From assembly GCA_017695025.1 (NCBI GenBank), contig JADILX010000090.1, positions 1-54,290 on the forward strand: a stretch of DNA of 54,290 bases, read 5' to 3'. Below the pieces are notes generated by a model, which was not told the origin of the DNA, did no database searches, and was given only the letters and a program-made list of their open reading frames with translations. A program made the translations under genes and the position numbers. Below, in pieces: positions 18,217-27,112 of this stretch. Source of the DNA: Candidatus Cryptobacteroides excrementavium. GTDB lineage: Bacteria; Bacteroidota; Bacteroidia; Bacteroidales; UBA932. How positions within the stretch are numbered: position 1 is the first letter of the stretch; every line of letters starts with the position of its first letter.

Positions 18217-18573
18217 TTAAAGTTCTTCGAAATTGACATCGGAAAAACTTGCGTCCGTATCTTTCTTCACCTCTTCCTGTGCAGGGACATCTTTCAGGCA
18301 GTTGCCTTTAATATAGTCTATGACTTCCTGAAGACCTTCAGTGAATTTGTCGAAATCTTCCTTGTAGAGAAAGATCTTGTGCTTGTCATAGGCGAAATGT
18401 CCGTCCTTCTCTACCCGGCGCTTGCTTTCAGTGATAGTCAGATAGTAATCATTGCCTTTTGTGGCCTTGACATCAAAGAAGTATGTACGTTTGCCTGCTC
18501 TTATCGGCTTGGAGTATACATCGTCCCCTGAACGCTCCATCTGGCCGGTTCCTTCAATATCCTCACTATACAT
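18217..18573 (-). CDS. DUF3276 family protein (PUR-alpha-like nucleic-acid binding)
   Basis: The 118-residue protein shows the DUF3276 core: KRTYFFDVKATKGNDYYLTITESKRR followed by HKIFLYKEDFDKFTEGL. This matches small bacterial PUR-domain proteins, known to bind single-stranded DNA or RNA in Borrelia. The role in Bacteroidota is not established. It diverges from nusB; its own -7 box is TATATTTG at 18608-18601. Confidence 0.88.
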   Translation of the reverse strand: MYSEDIEGTGQMERSGDDVYSKPIRAGKRTYFFDVKATKGNDYYLTITESKRRVEKDGHFAYDKHKIFLYKEDFDKFTEGLQEVIDYIKGNCLKDVPAQEEVKKDTDASFSDVNFEEL

Positions 18574-18600
18574 ACGATTAATTTTTTAAGTAAAACCTTG

Positions 18601-18638
18601 CAAATATAAGGATTTTTCTGAAATAGAGTATATCTTTG
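18601..18638. promoter_or_regulatory. Divergent promoter boxes of DUF3276 and nusB
   Basis: TATATTTG on the minus strand (18608-18601) serves the DUF3276 gene and TATCTTTG on the plus strand (18631-18638) serves nusB. Both match TAnnTTTG; the -33 elements are not clear for either. Confidence 0.5.
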
Positions 18639-18659
18639 CGTAAATTTTTGAGTTCATAT

Positions 18660-19619
18660 ATGCTTAACAGACGTATTTTAAGGATAAAGGCCTTTAAGGT
18701 GCTGTACAGCAGTGTGATGGCCGGAAATACATCACTTGCTGAGGCAGAATCTTCACTTGATGAATCTTGTGAGGCTACACGCGACCTGTACATCTTCATG
18801 CTCGGTATAGTGTCTCCTCTTACACAGATTGCCAGGGAGCGTATCGAGGCAGGGAGACGGAAATTCAATCCCACAGAGGAGGAGCGCAATCCAAACATGA
18901 AGTTTGCGGACAACAGGCTTGCCGTGCTGCTCGATTCGGATCCCGATTTTACCAGGATTTTCAAGAAAAAGAAATTCACATGGGAGCCATATGACCTTTT
19001 CCTGAGAAAGATCTACGCTTCGGTATCGTCAAGTACGTATTTCGCGGACTATATGGCTTCAGGCCAGTCGTCACTTGCCGAGGACTGCAGGCTGTTCTAC
19101 AAGATATTTGAAAAGGAATTTGTAGACAGTGTGGAGCTTGAGACGATACTTGAGGACATGTCGGTATATTGGAATGATGACCTCGCTTACTCACTTACAT
19201 TCGTGTGCCGGACCCTTGATGCCCTCGCAAAAGGGGAGAGATGGACTCTTCCCCCGCTTTACATGAGTGACCTCGTGCCCGGACCGGACAAGGACAATGA
19301 CAGGCTGTTTGTAAGGAAACTCCTGAGGAGCGCCTTTACCGGCTATCAGGAGTATTCGTCCATGGTATCGGAGTCCGTATCCAACTGGGATAAGGAGCGT
19401 ATAGTGTCTACTGATATGGCTATCATTGTGATGGGACTTGCCGAGGCAGTGGCATTCCCTTCCATCCCGGTGAAGGTGACCATCAATGAATATGTTGAGA
19501 TTTCCAAGTTTTACGGCACCCCGAAAAGCCGTATATTCGTAAACGGGCTTCTTGACAGGCTTATACAGAAACTGAGCGGGGAGGGCCGTATCGTCAAAAG
19601 CGGAAAAGGCCTTATGTGA
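18660..19619 (+). CDS. nusB: Transcription antitermination protein NusB (long Bacteroidota form)
   Basis: The protein of 319 residues starts MLNRRILRIKAFKVLY, the usual start of the long Bacteroidota NusB. The conserved NusB core is in the C-terminal half: LLRSAFTGY, WDKERIVSTDMAIIVMGLAE and PVKVTINEYVEISKFYGTPKSRIFVNGLLD. NusB binds boxA RNA with S10/NusE to promote rRNA antitermination. The N-terminal ~170 residues are an extension absent from the short E. coli protein. An in-frame TTG at 18636 lies inside the promoter box and is rejected as start. Confidence 0.9.
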   Translation: MLNRRILRIKAFKVLYSSVMAGNTSLAEAESSLDESCEATRDLYIFMLGIVSPLTQIARERIEAGRRKFNPTEEERNPNMKFADNRLAVLLDSDPDFTRIFKKKKFTWEPYDLFLRKIYASVSSSTYFADYMASGQSSLAEDCRLFYKIFEKEFVDSVELETILEDMSVYWNDDLAYSLTFVCRTLDALAKGERWTLPPLYMSDLVPGPDKDNDRLFVRKLLRSAFTGYQEYSSMVSESVSNWDKERIVSTDMAIIVMGLAEAVAFPSIPVKVTINEYVEISKFYGTPKSRIFVNGLLDRLIQKLSGEGRIVKSGKGLM

Positions 19620-19632
19620 TGCCGGCCGTGGT

Positions 19633-19663
19633 TTTGATTTTTTGACCGGAATAAGTATCTTTG
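19633..19663 (+). promoter_or_regulatory. Promoter of the yajC operon
   Basis: TTTG (19633-19636) and TATCTTTG (19656-19663) are exactly 19 bases apart. Predicted start near 19670, giving a leader of about 70 bases before yajC. Confidence 0.75.
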
Positions 19664-19673
19664 AAAGATTTTT

Positions 19674-19715
19674 GGCGGGGACTCCGTTCTGACAGGGTTT
19701 TGTCAGGAGACCGCC
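19674..19715 (+). promoter_or_regulatory. Hairpin at the 5' end of the yajC leader
   Basis: The leader folds into a nested hairpin: GGCGG (19674-19678) with CCGCC (19711-19715), CTC with GAG, and CTGACA with TGTCAG at the tip. It begins within a few bases of the predicted transcription start. It could protect the mRNA end or bind a ligand or protein; no known riboswitch is recognised. Confidence 0.45.
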
Positions 19716-19740
19716 GGTTATATACTTAAACTGAATTGAA

Positions 19741-20079
19741 ATGAATCTTTTGACATTACTGTTACAGACACAGGCAACTGCCGGTGCAGAAGGTGTTCAG
19801 CAGCCTGGCGGAGGCTGGCAGATGTGGCTCATGCTCATCCTCATTTTTGTCGTGATGTGGCTTTTCATGATCCGTCCGCAGAGAAAGCAGCAGAAGGAAC
19901 TCCAGAAATTCCGCGAGGGGCTTCAGAAGGGAGACAAGATTGTCACTATCGGCGGTATCTACGGTACGGTTGTCGAGGTGAGCGAGAAGACTCTCCTTAT
20001 TGAAGTTGACAACGGTGTGAAACTCAAGGTCGACAAGAATTCTGTCGTAAAGGACTTTTCATCCGCCGGTCAGCAATAA
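19741..20079 (+). CDS. yajC: Sec translocase accessory protein YajC
   Basis: The 112-residue protein has one N-terminal transmembrane helix (MWLMLILIFVVMWLFMI) followed by RPQRKQQKE and the soluble domain GDKIVTIGGIYGTVVEV, all diagnostic of YajC, the SecDF-associated subunit. It opens an operon with the YbbR-like protein and coaE. Confidence 0.95.
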   Translation: MNLLTLLLQTQATAGAEGVQQPGGGWQMWLMLILIFVVMWLFMIRPQRKQQKELQKFREGLQKGDKIVTIGGIYGTVVEVSEKTLLIEVDNGVKLKVDKNSVVKDFSSAGQQ

Positions 20080-20112
20080 TGCCTTTCCCCGCATAGGGAG
20101 GAAAATGCCGGA

Positions 20113-21090
20113 ATGAGAAGAATATACCATAAGATACTGAAATTGCTGGATTTCAACGGGAGAGACTGGACAGTGTTTCTGCTTTCTCTCCTGTTGGCAT
20201 TTAGCATATGGCTCATCCATAATCTTTCTCTCAGGTATTCCGAGTTTATCCAGGTGCCTGTGCGCGTTCAGTGCGGGATAGAGGGCCATGCAGACATTTC
20301 GTCCAATGTGGTGGATGTGGTTGCCCGGTGTCAGACAAGCGGATATAATGTACTCCGCTCAGAGCGGCGTCTGGATTCCAGTCCGATGATTCTGCCAGTG
20401 GATCTTTCCGTGCTGCATCACAAGTCAGGTGAGACATTCTATCTTACTCCGGACGGGCTTCAGGAATATGCCCATCTGATATTCGGAGAAAATGTGACTG
20501 TCGAATATTTTCTGAGCGACACACTTTTTTTCAGGTTCCCATACGAGAGCCACAAGAAGGTGCCGGTATATCCCGTGCACATTTTGCGCTTTGCCCCGCA
20601 ATATATTGGAGAGGGTATGCTGACCATAGAGCCGGATTCTGTTGTGCTTTACGGAGAGCCCTCCCATCTTGACAATATAGGCGTGGTGATGACTGAAGCC
20701 ATAAAACTCGACGGGATACGTTCCAACGTGCATGGTATGGCAAGACTCGAAAGGGTGAAAGGTATACGCATGTCAGCCGATGCTGTCCGGTATTCCCAGA
20801 ATGTCACCAGGTATGTGGAGATGTCCTCAGTCGTTTCTATCCAGGGCCGCAATGTCCCGGCTGACAAGGAACTGAGGATATATCCGTCTACTGCCGAAGT
20901 CACGTTCCGCTGCGTGTTCCCTGCGCCTCCTGACATTATCGGGTCGGTACGCTTCTACATCGACTATAATGACTTCATGAATTCGCTGAACGGGAAATGT
21001 ACAGTGAAGGCAGATCATCTTCCACCGGAGATTATCGGCTTTGAGACCAGTCCCCGTGTGTTTGACTGCGTCGTGAATGAACGGTTATGA
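20113..21090 (+). CDS. YbbR-like domain protein
   Basis: This 325-residue protein has a transmembrane helix near residues 20-40 (WTVFLLSLLLAFSIWLIHNL) and a long extracytoplasmic region with repeated beta-rich YbbR-type segments (VPVRVQCGIEG; VPVYPVHI with PDSVVLYGEPSHLDNI). YbbR (CdaR) proteins regulate diadenylate cyclase in Firmicutes, but no cdaA is present here, so the role is unclear. The yajC-ybbR-coaE order is conserved in Bacteroidota. It overlaps coaE by four bases. Confidence 0.8.
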   Translation: MRRIYHKILKLLDFNGRDWTVFLLSLLLAFSIWLIHNLSLRYSEFIQVPVRVQCGIEGHADISSNVVDVVARCQTSGYNVLRSERRLDSSPMILPVDLSVLHHKSGETFYLTPDGLQEYAHLIFGENVTVEYFLSDTLFFRFPYESHKKVPVYPVHILRFAPQYIGEGMLTIEPDSVVLYGEPSHLDNIGVVMTEAIKLDGIRSNVHGMARLERVKGIRMSADAVRYSQNVTRYVEMSSVVSIQGRNVPADKELRIYPSTAEVTFRCVFPAPPDIIGSVRFYIDYNDFMNSLNGKCTVKADHLPPEIIGFETSPRVFDCVVNERL

Positions 21091-21719
21091 AGACTCTTGC
21101 CGTGACAGGCGGGATAGGCAGCGGAAAGTCGCTTGTCTGTTCCGTGTTCCATTCGATGGGGGTTCCGGTATATGATTCTGACAGCCGGACCAAATCTCTG
21201 TATGATAAATGTCCGTGGATTGTACAGGATATAGAGTCTGTCCTGGGACGGTCTCTCAGGGATAGTTCCGGCAGTCTTGACCGCAGGCTTCTTGCTTCAA
21301 TAGTGTTTTCGGATGCCGTAATGCTTGAACGGCTCGAATCAGTCGTCCATCCCTATGTCCTGAAAGATTTCTGTGCATGGCGGGAGGAACAGTCCCGTTG
21401 TACATGGAACCCTGCTGCAGGGGAAGTGCCTTTTGTCGTTATGGAGTCTGCAATAATCCTTGCCAGGCCGCTTTTCAGGGGGGTGGCAGACAAGGTGATG
21501 CTTGTGGATGCTCCGGTGTCAGTAAGGGAGAAGCGTGCGGCAGAGAGAGACGGTGTCACAGTGGATATCATACGCGGCAGGATGTCAGGCCAGACTTTGC
21601 TCAATGCGTATTCTGATGGAAAAATTGTACCTGATGCAGACTTTGTGCTTGTGAATGATGCTGATGAAGAGTCTCTGCGAAGGAAGGTAAGGGAGATATG
21701 CCCTGTCCTCTGGTCTTGA
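21087..21719 (+). CDS. coaE: Dephospho-CoA kinase
   Basis: The 210-residue protein begins with the P-loop TGGIGSGKS and has the family's VYDSDSRTK, VHP (ESVVHPYVL) and VLVNDADEE elements. It phosphorylates dephospho-CoA, the last step of coenzyme A synthesis. The ATG overlaps the stop of the YbbR-like gene (ATGA), implying coupled translation. Confidence 0.95.
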   Translation: MKTLAVTGGIGSGKSLVCSVFHSMGVPVYDSDSRTKSLYDKCPWIVQDIESVLGRSLRDSSGSLDRRLLASIVFSDAVMLERLESVVHPYVLKDFCAWREEQSRCTWNPAAGEVPFVVMESAIILARPLFRGVADKVMLVDAPVSVREKRAAERDGVTVDIIRGRMSGQTLLNAYSDGKIVPDADFVLVNDADEESLRRKVREICPVLWS

Positions 21720-21734
21720 TATGTTCCGGTATTG

Positions 21735-21785
21735 TTGGCAGTCGATGAAAAATATCTAAATTTGTCAGGCAAGAAAATAATTTTG
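21735..21785 (+). promoter_or_regulatory. Promoter region upstream of the DUF5606 gene
   Basis: TTG (21735-21737) and TAAATTTG (21757-21764) are 19 bases apart; a second box TAATTTTG (21778-21785) follows without a well-placed -33 element. Either or both could drive the DUF5606-rimO-DUF6340 operon. Confidence 0.5.
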
Positions 21786-21801
21786 TATTAAATCATCAAT
21801 C

Positions 21802-22248
21802 ATGAAAACTGATCTTACCAAGATTCTTTCTGTTTCCGGCCACAGCGGCCTCTTTCTTTATCTCTCTCAGTCAAGGGCTGGTGCCATTGTGGAGGCTCTG
21901 GCCGACAAGAAGAGGACATGTTTCGGCCTTAACAGCAAAATGACGGCTCTCGAGGATATTTCCATATATACGGACGAGGGGGAGACAAAACTGAAGGATG
22001 TATTCATCATGATGAAAGGGGTTCTCGGTGAGGATGATGCCCCGTCTTCAAAGTCTTCACCTGAAGAGTTGAAGGCCTTTTTTGCCAAGGCACTTCCAGG
22101 CTACGACAGAGACCGTTTCTATGTCTCGCATATGAAGAAGGTTGTGGACTGGTACAATGCTTTGAAGAAATACGCATCCCTTGACTTTTCCGGGCCTGAT
22201 GAGGAAGATACTGAAACTTCCGGCTCTACTGAAGAGAAGCAGAAGTAA
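21802..22248 (+). CDS. DUF5606 domain protein
   Basis: This 148-residue cytoplasmic protein begins DLTKILSVSGHSGLFLYLSQSR and continues to a helical segment ending DRFYVSHMKKVVDWYNALKKYASLDF, the DUF5606 pattern found almost only in Bacteroidota. The tail is acidic and low in complexity. Function is unknown. It lies 5 bases upstream of rimO. Confidence 0.85.
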   Translation: MKTDLTKILSVSGHSGLFLYLSQSRAGAIVEALADKKRTCFGLNSKMTALEDISIYTDEGETKLKDVFIMMKGVLGEDDAPSSKSSPEELKAFFAKALPGYDRDRFYVSHMKKVVDWYNALKKYASLDFSGPDEEDTETSGSTEEKQK

Positions 22249-22253
22249 CGGTA

Positions 22254-23582
22254 ATGGGCGGGTTTAAGACACTGCAGGCGATTACTCTGGGCTGCTCCAA
22301 GAACAGGGTAGACACGGAGCATATCCTCTCCATGCTTGAAGGACAATATGAGATTGTCCCTGAGTCTGATGAGGATGTCACCGTGGATTGTATCCTGTTG
22401 AACACCTGCGGCTTTATTGGAGATGCAAAGGAAGAGTCCGTAGATGCGATTCTCCATGCGGTTGAGCGGAAAAAGGCCGGCCGGGCCGGGACGGTCATTG
22501 TCTTCGGATGCCTGTCGCAAAGATATGCGGAAGAACTTCCAGGGCTTATTCCGGAAGTTGATGCGTGGTTCGGGGCCAGAGATTTCGGACCAGTTGTCAG
22601 GGCTCTTGGCGTGACGCCTTCTGATTTGTGGCTGACAGGCCGTCATCTGACCACTCCGCGGCATTATGCGTATCTGAAGATTTCTGAAGGCTGTGACAGA
22701 CGGTGTTCGTATTGTGCCATTCCGTTCATCAGGGGCAGGCACAGGTCCGTACCTATGGAACAGCTTGTCGGGGAGGCCAGACTCCTTGCCCTTAAAGGCG
22801 TGAGGGAACTGATAGTGATAGCCCAGGACACTACCTTTTACGGTCTTGACCTTTATCACCGGCGTGCTCTTGCCGAACTCTTGCAGCGTCTTTCAGAGAT
22901 TGACGGGATAGAATGGATAAGGGTGCATTATTCGTATCCGGATGATTTTCCGGAGGATGTCCTTGTCCAGATGGCGGAGAATCCGAAGGTATGCAGATAC
23001 ATGGATATCCCTCTGCAGCATATTTCAGACAAGGTGCTGTCCAATATGCGCAGAAATGTCGATGGGGCCGGGATACGCCGCCTTATAAGGACGATGCGGG
23101 AAAAAGTCCCTGGGGTGGTTCTGCGGACAACCATGATTACAGGACATCCCGGTGAAGGCGAGACGGAGTTCAGGGAACTGCTGGATTTCGTGGAGGAAGC
23201 CCGTTTCGAAAGGCTAGGTGCTTTCAGATATTCGGAGGAGGAGGGAACTTATGGCGCGTCTCATTTCAGTGACGAGATTCCTGAGGAAATAAAACAGGAG
23301 CGCTGGAATATTCTGATGGAGACGCAGAGCAGGATATCCAGGGAGTTCAATATGTCCCGTGTAGGGAGCGAAGTGAAGGTCATCGTAGATGACTTCTCGG
23401 ATGGCGTGTTTGTATGCAGAAGCGAGTTTGAAAGCCCGGAAGTCGACGGAGAGATTCTCGTGAAGTACGACCCGGATGTTCTGGACGGTGTGGAGCCGTA
23501 TTCTCTTGTCGGTGAATTTATTGTTGTGCACATCACCGGTGCCGACGAGTATGATCTTATTGCGGAGCCGGTATCATTATAG
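22254..23582 (+). CDS. rimO: Ribosomal protein S12 methylthiotransferase RimO
   Basis: The 442-residue radical-SAM enzyme has the N-terminal methylthiotransferase domain (TLGCSKNRVDTE, NTCGFI, GCLSQRY), the radical-SAM cluster motif CDRRCSYC, and a C-terminal TRAM domain. The GCSKNRVD form of the first motif points to RimO rather than MiaB. It adds a methylthio group to an aspartate of ribosomal protein S12 using two 4Fe-4S clusters. Confidence 0.95.
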   Translation: MGGFKTLQAITLGCSKNRVDTEHILSMLEGQYEIVPESDEDVTVDCILLNTCGFIGDAKEESVDAILHAVERKKAGRAGTVIVFGCLSQRYAEELPGLIPEVDAWFGARDFGPVVRALGVTPSDLWLTGRHLTTPRHYAYLKISEGCDRRCSYCAIPFIRGRHRSVPMEQLVGEARLLALKGVRELIVIAQDTTFYGLDLYHRRALAELLQRLSEIDGIEWIRVHYSYPDDFPEDVLVQMAENPKVCRYMDIPLQHISDKVLSNMRRNVDGAGIRRLIRTMREKVPGVVLRTTMITGHPGEGETEFRELLDFVEEARFERLGAFRYSEEEGTYGASHFSDEIPEEIKQERWNILMETQSRISREFNMSRVGSEVKVIVDDFSDGVFVCRSEFESPEVDGEILVKYDPDVLDGVEPYSLVGEFIVVHITGADEYDLIAEPVSL

Positions 23583-23590
23583 TTGTTGCT

Positions 23591-24529
23591 ATGAGGCGGA
23601 ATATCATCCTTTTGTCTGTGGCTGCGCTGCTGTCTGTTTCATGCGGGCCTCTTTCGTATATGATGAATGTCGAACTCCGGCAGCCGTCGAGGGCCGGTCT
23701 TGAACTTGGAGGAAAGACTTTTGCCGTGTGTGCCGTAGATGACGGAGATGCCCTGGATTCTGTGTTTGTGGCGTCCGTTGCGGAAGGTTTTGCCAGGAGG
23801 CTTGAAACGGAATATTTCGGAGGGGAACAGGTGATAGGTCTGTATAATATAGACAAGACCCCCGGTGCAGACTATTCTTCAAGGGACTCCGTCCTGAATG
23901 TACTTATGGACACCGGGAGTGATGTAGTCTTTATCTTTGATTCTCCCGTGCTCGGAGGGATTTCTGCCGGTACCCCGCAAAAGGTGGAGACTCCTGCGGT
24001 AAGGGATTCTGCCTATGTTGTGGAGGTGTCTGTCCCATATTCCATCAGGCTATATGTGTATGACTCAATGGACATGAGCGATAAGGTGCGGGTATATTCC
24101 GGAAGTTCTACAGCCAAGCCTGTGGCATATACCGGAGGGAATGAGCCGGATTCGGCTCTTGTCTCAAAGGCTTTGTCGGCCGTCGGAGCCGCAGCACAGG
24201 AGGCCGGAGCGACAGCGGGAGCGCCATTCCTGCCCCGCTGGAGTTCGGAAAGCGTAGTCTTCGTATATTATGATACAGGTTCCGGGGACTGGCTCAATGC
24301 TCTTGCCGCGGCCCATGACTATAGATGGAAGGATGCTGTTGCGATATGGACGGGCCTGACATCTTCATCCAGTCTCCAGAAACGTTCATGTGCCGCCTAT
24401 AATCTTGCTGCAGCATTCTATATCCTTGGACAATATGATCTTGCAGGTGAATGGCTCGATGTTTCAGATGCGGACTATCCGCTGTATCTGTCACATGATC
24501 TGCGTAGCAAGATAGAGGGGAAGTCATAA
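23591..24529 (+). CDS. DUF6340 family lipoprotein
   Basis: The 312-residue protein has a lipoprotein signal with cysteine 18 (LLSVSCG). The body follows the DUF6340 pattern: an N-terminal FAVCAVDDGD/FVFDSP-type alpha-beta region and a C-terminal TPR-like helical part (WKDAVAIWTGL, AAYNLAAAFYILGQYDLAGEWL). Function is unknown; an envelope role is likely from the lipid anchor. The stop codon (24527-24529) lies one base before the T run that ends rnpB on the opposite strand. Confidence 0.8.
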   Translation: MRRNIILLSVAALLSVSCGPLSYMMNVELRQPSRAGLELGGKTFAVCAVDDGDALDSVFVASVAEGFARRLETEYFGGEQVIGLYNIDKTPGADYSSRDSVLNVLMDTGSDVVFIFDSPVLGGISAGTPQKVETPAVRDSAYVVEVSVPYSIRLYVYDSMDMSDKVRVYSGSSTAKPVAYTGGNEPDSALVSKALSAVGAAAQEAGATAGAPFLPRWSSESVVFVYYDTGSGDWLNALAAAHDYRWKDAVAIWTGLTSSSSLQKRSCAAYNLAAAFYILGQYDLAGEWLDVSDADYPLYLSHDLRSKIEGKS

Positions 24530-24532
24530 TAA

Positions 24533-24858
24533 AAAAGGAGGGACCGTAAGCCGGTTTCTGTTTTGTTCTGCCATTTATCTTCGCAACCTACCCCCTGACA
24601 TCGGACGGGCAGCCCTTTGTTGTCAGTATATTTGGTCTTGCAGGCTTCAGGACCGTACCCGGTGTGTGTCGCCACATGCCGTCGTGAGCTCTTGCCTCGC
24701 GTTTTCACCCTTGCATCATGTGATGCGGTTGTTTTCTGTTACGGTATCCAAAAGATTGCTCCCTTCTGTGATTTCCACAGTGAAGCGCCCTTTCCTGTCC
24801 GGACTTTCCTCACCGTTTCATGCCAGGCATGTCGCGGCGCGGCAGATCGTCCCTCCTT
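24533..24858 (-). ncRNA. rnpB: RNase P RNA (bacterial type A)
   Basis: The minus strand from about 24858 carries the universal RNase P RNA cores: GAGGAAAGTCCGGAC near the 5' end, AGGGTGAAAACGCGAGG in the middle, and GGGGGTAGGTTGCGAAG plus ACAGAAACCGGCTTACGG near the 3' end. The P1 helix is formed by GGAGGGAC (24856-24849) and GTCCCTCC (24544-24537), followed by six T residues that act as terminator. It is the catalytic RNA that matures tRNA 5' ends. The promoter is not clear; it lies 44 bases downstream of an oxidoreductase gene. Confidence 0.97.
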
Positions 24859-24902
24859 TATATTCAGTATGTCAATTTTTGTCGCTATTGAAGAAGCCAG
24901 GC

Positions 24903-26162
24903 CTATTTATAGCCCAGTTTTCTTTCCGTCCGGTCATTCTGCCGGATGATTTTCTGTACCTTCCTCTCAAGTGCCGGTGTTATGTCCTTGCATTTCTTGT
25001 GGCAAGCCATTTCAAGGGAATACATTCTGCCTATGCAGAAATTTGTATGTTCACATCCGCTGCAGCAGTTTTCGTCGGCCTTCATCTTGTTGACAAAATC
25101 AGTGTCTTCAAGTACTGCGCGGCCCATCTGGAGCATCTGGAAACCTGAGTCAATGACTTTGTCTGCGTCTTTTCTCGTGGTCACTCCACCTACATATACC
25201 AGCGGCATGTCCGGTAAGGCCTCCCTGAATTTCAGGGCGTCCTCAAGGAAATACAGTCTTTTGAAAGGTACGGTAGGGGAGACAATCTTGCCTCCTATCA
25301 TGACGCCTAACTTGAGCCACCACTGGGTCTTCATCGGCATGTAGTGTGCGATAGTCTTTTTAGGGAACTGGCCTCTCATCACATACATCGGTGCCCGGCT
25401 TACAAACCCTCCGGACAGTACAAGGGCATCAGCCCCGCATTTCTGCAGTTCCTTGGCCACTTCGATGCTCTCGTCAATTTCCATCCCGCCTTTGAACCCG
25501 TCTCTCGTGTTCATCTTGACGAAGATGGCCACCTTGCCTTTCCCTGCATCGGTCACGGCTTTCATGCATCTGCGCATGAAGCGCATCCTGTTGTCAAGGG
25601 AGCCTCCGTAGCCGTCTTTCCTGTGGTTGGTGTAAGGGGAAAGAAACTGTGATATGAGGTAGCCGTGTCCGGCATGTATTTCCACTGCATCAAAACCGGC
25701 CTTTATTGCCAGTCTTACAGCGTTGCCGTATGCCTCGACGACTTCATCTATCTCCTTGACTGTCATCTTGTGTACAAAGGTAGGGGAGTAGAGGTTGAAG
25801 CCGCGGCTGGCCCCGTATGGCAAGCATCCGCAGATTCTCTTGTGGGACATGTTCCCGCAGTGTCCGAGCTGTATGGAGGCCTTGGCCCCCTCGGCATGGA
25901 TGGCATCCGTGAGCCTTTTCAGTTCCGGCACAATTTCCTCCCTCATCCATAACTGCCTTTCAAACGAAAGCCCGCTTCTGCATACGGCAGCATATGCTAT
26001 TGTTGTCATCCCGATACCTCCTCTCGCGACTGCCGTATGGTAGTCAAACAGGGATTGGGAAGGGGAATTGTTTTCGCACATCCCCTCAAAAGCAGCGGAC
26101 CGGATTGTCCTGTTGCGCAGTTCAAGCGGCCCGATTTTATACGGAGTAAACAAGTCACTCAT
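24903..26162 (-). CDS. Old-Yellow-Enzyme family NADH:flavin oxidoreductase
   Basis: The 419-residue protein has the OYE barrel: PLELRNRTIRSA, ASIQLGHCG, HAGHGYLISQFLSPYTNHRKDGYGG and GRAVLEDTDFV. A C-terminal cysteine cluster (CSGCEHTNFC followed by a later cysteine) resembles the 4Fe-4S site of 2,4-dienoyl-CoA reductases, but the FAD/NAD domain of those enzymes is absent. It would reduce an activated C=C bond. The gene upstream encodes a steroid 5-alpha-reductase homologue, so an enone steroid or bile acid is a plausible substrate; this is inference. Confidence 0.85.
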   Translation of the reverse strand: MSDLFTPYKIGPLELRNRTIRSAAFEGMCENNSPSQSLFDYHTAVARGGIGMTTIAYAAVCRSGLSFERQLWMREEIVPELKRLTDAIHAEGAKASIQLGHCGNMSHKRICGCLPYGASRGFNLYSPTFVHKMTVKEIDEVVEAYGNAVRLAIKAGFDAVEIHAGHGYLISQFLSPYTNHRKDGYGGSLDNRMRFMRRCMKAVTDAGKGKVAIFVKMNTRDGFKGGMEIDESIEVAKELQKCGADALVLSGGFVSRAPMYVMRGQFPKKTIAHYMPMKTQWWLKLGVMIGGKIVSPTVPFKRLYFLEDALKFREALPDMPLVYVGGVTTRKDADKVIDSGFQMLQMGRAVLEDTDFVNKMKADENCCSGCEHTNFCIGRMYSLEMACHKKCKDITPALERKVQKIIRQNDRTERKLGYK

Positions 26163-26296
26163 CAGACTGGTAGGTTTAATGTCCCATGGCTCGCCATGGC
26201 GGTTTGAATCCTATTCTTATGACCGGTACACCGGTTTGTTGCCGTGTCTTATTGTCCGGAAGCCTGGTGTCAGTGGCCGGGCCGCCGGTTGCTGAG

Positions 26297-27094
26297 TCAC
26301 CAGATGAACGGGATCAGATGCTTCTTGTGCAGTTCCCTGTATTCATCCCCGAATTCTTCTTCATATCTTGCCGTAAGAGCCTTTGCTCTCGGAGCAAGGT
26401 TGGCGAATGTCCATACTGCGAAAAGCAGGCCTGCTGGAGACCATGTAAGTATGGCATAGCCTGTCCATTCGGTCAGTTCCCCGAAATAATTTGCAGATGT
26501 GACATATCTGTATAGTCCTTTTCTCGGGATATAGTGTTTCGTGTCCCCCGGTTTGCGCAGGTGCCGGACGACATGGTCGGAGTCGATGTTGATGAGCATC
26601 CCGGCAAGGAACAGCAGGGTGCCTATGATAAACTGCGGACTTGCAAGCCATTCGGTCATGTACTTGCCTGCTGGAGCAAACCTGAAGAGCCATTCCCCGA
26701 TGAAATACGAGTTCATGGAGTTGAAGACGAATCCCATGGCTATTATGGCAACCGGCATTGTCCCTTTCCCGCGTATCAGCATCGGGAATATGAAGGACCT
26801 CTGGAAATAGTGGATGAGAAAAAGCCCGGCCATGATGTAGAGCACAATGCTGCTGTTGCCGGTTTCAGTGCCGGATATTGCATATCTTGCCGTATACATG
26901 AGCATCAGCAGGAATGCCGGGCACTCCATTATGATCCATCCTGCCCTGTTGTTGATTTTCGGCCCCCACTTGCCGCCCCCAAGGTATCCGTATCCGGCCT
27001 TGAAGAAGAAAAGGGCGATGAACACCACTACAGCCAGTACTGCCATCACTCCCATCAGCAAATAATATGTATCCATATCTATAAAAGTCACCAT
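26297..27094 (-). CDS. 3-oxo-5-alpha-steroid 4-dehydrogenase family membrane protein
   Basis: This 265-residue polytopic protein has about six hydrophobic segments and the family C-terminal signature: HYIPRKGLYRYVTSANYFGELTEW followed by NLAPRAKALTARYEEEFGDEYRE. This matches steroid 5-alpha-reductases, which use NADPH to reduce the delta-4 bond of 3-oxosteroids. A start at 27094 or 27076 is possible. It precedes the Old-Yellow-Enzyme gene by 134 bases, which hold only short palindromes (CCATGG repeats, ACCGGT). A TACCTTTG box at 27120-27113 could be its promoter. Broader family members act on lipids, so steroid activity is likely but not certain. Confidence 0.85.
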   Translation of the reverse strand: MVTFIDMDTYYLLMGVMAVLAVVVFIALFFFKAGYGYLGGGKWGPKINNRAGWIIMECPAFLLMLMYTARYAISGTETGNSSIVLYIMAGLFLIHYFQRSFIFPMLIRGKGTMPVAIIAMGFVFNSMNSYFIGEWLFRFAPAGKYMTEWLASPQFIIGTLLFLAGMLINIDSDHVVRHLRKPGDTKHYIPRKGLYRYVTSANYFGELTEWTGYAILTWSPAGLLFAVWTFANLAPRAKALTARYEEEFGDEYRELHKKHLIPFIW

Positions 27095-27112
27095 TGTAAT
27101 GAAAACTCCGGC

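Noticed and set aside
24530..24708. 77-codon minus-strand open frame at the rnpB 3' end
   Set aside because: The segment is RNase P RNA with all conserved cores, not coding.
26163..26296. Palindromes (CCATGG and ACCGGT pairs) between the two reductase genes as an operator or terminator
   Set aside because: They are short, unrelated to each other and without a T run or promoter; no function can be supported.
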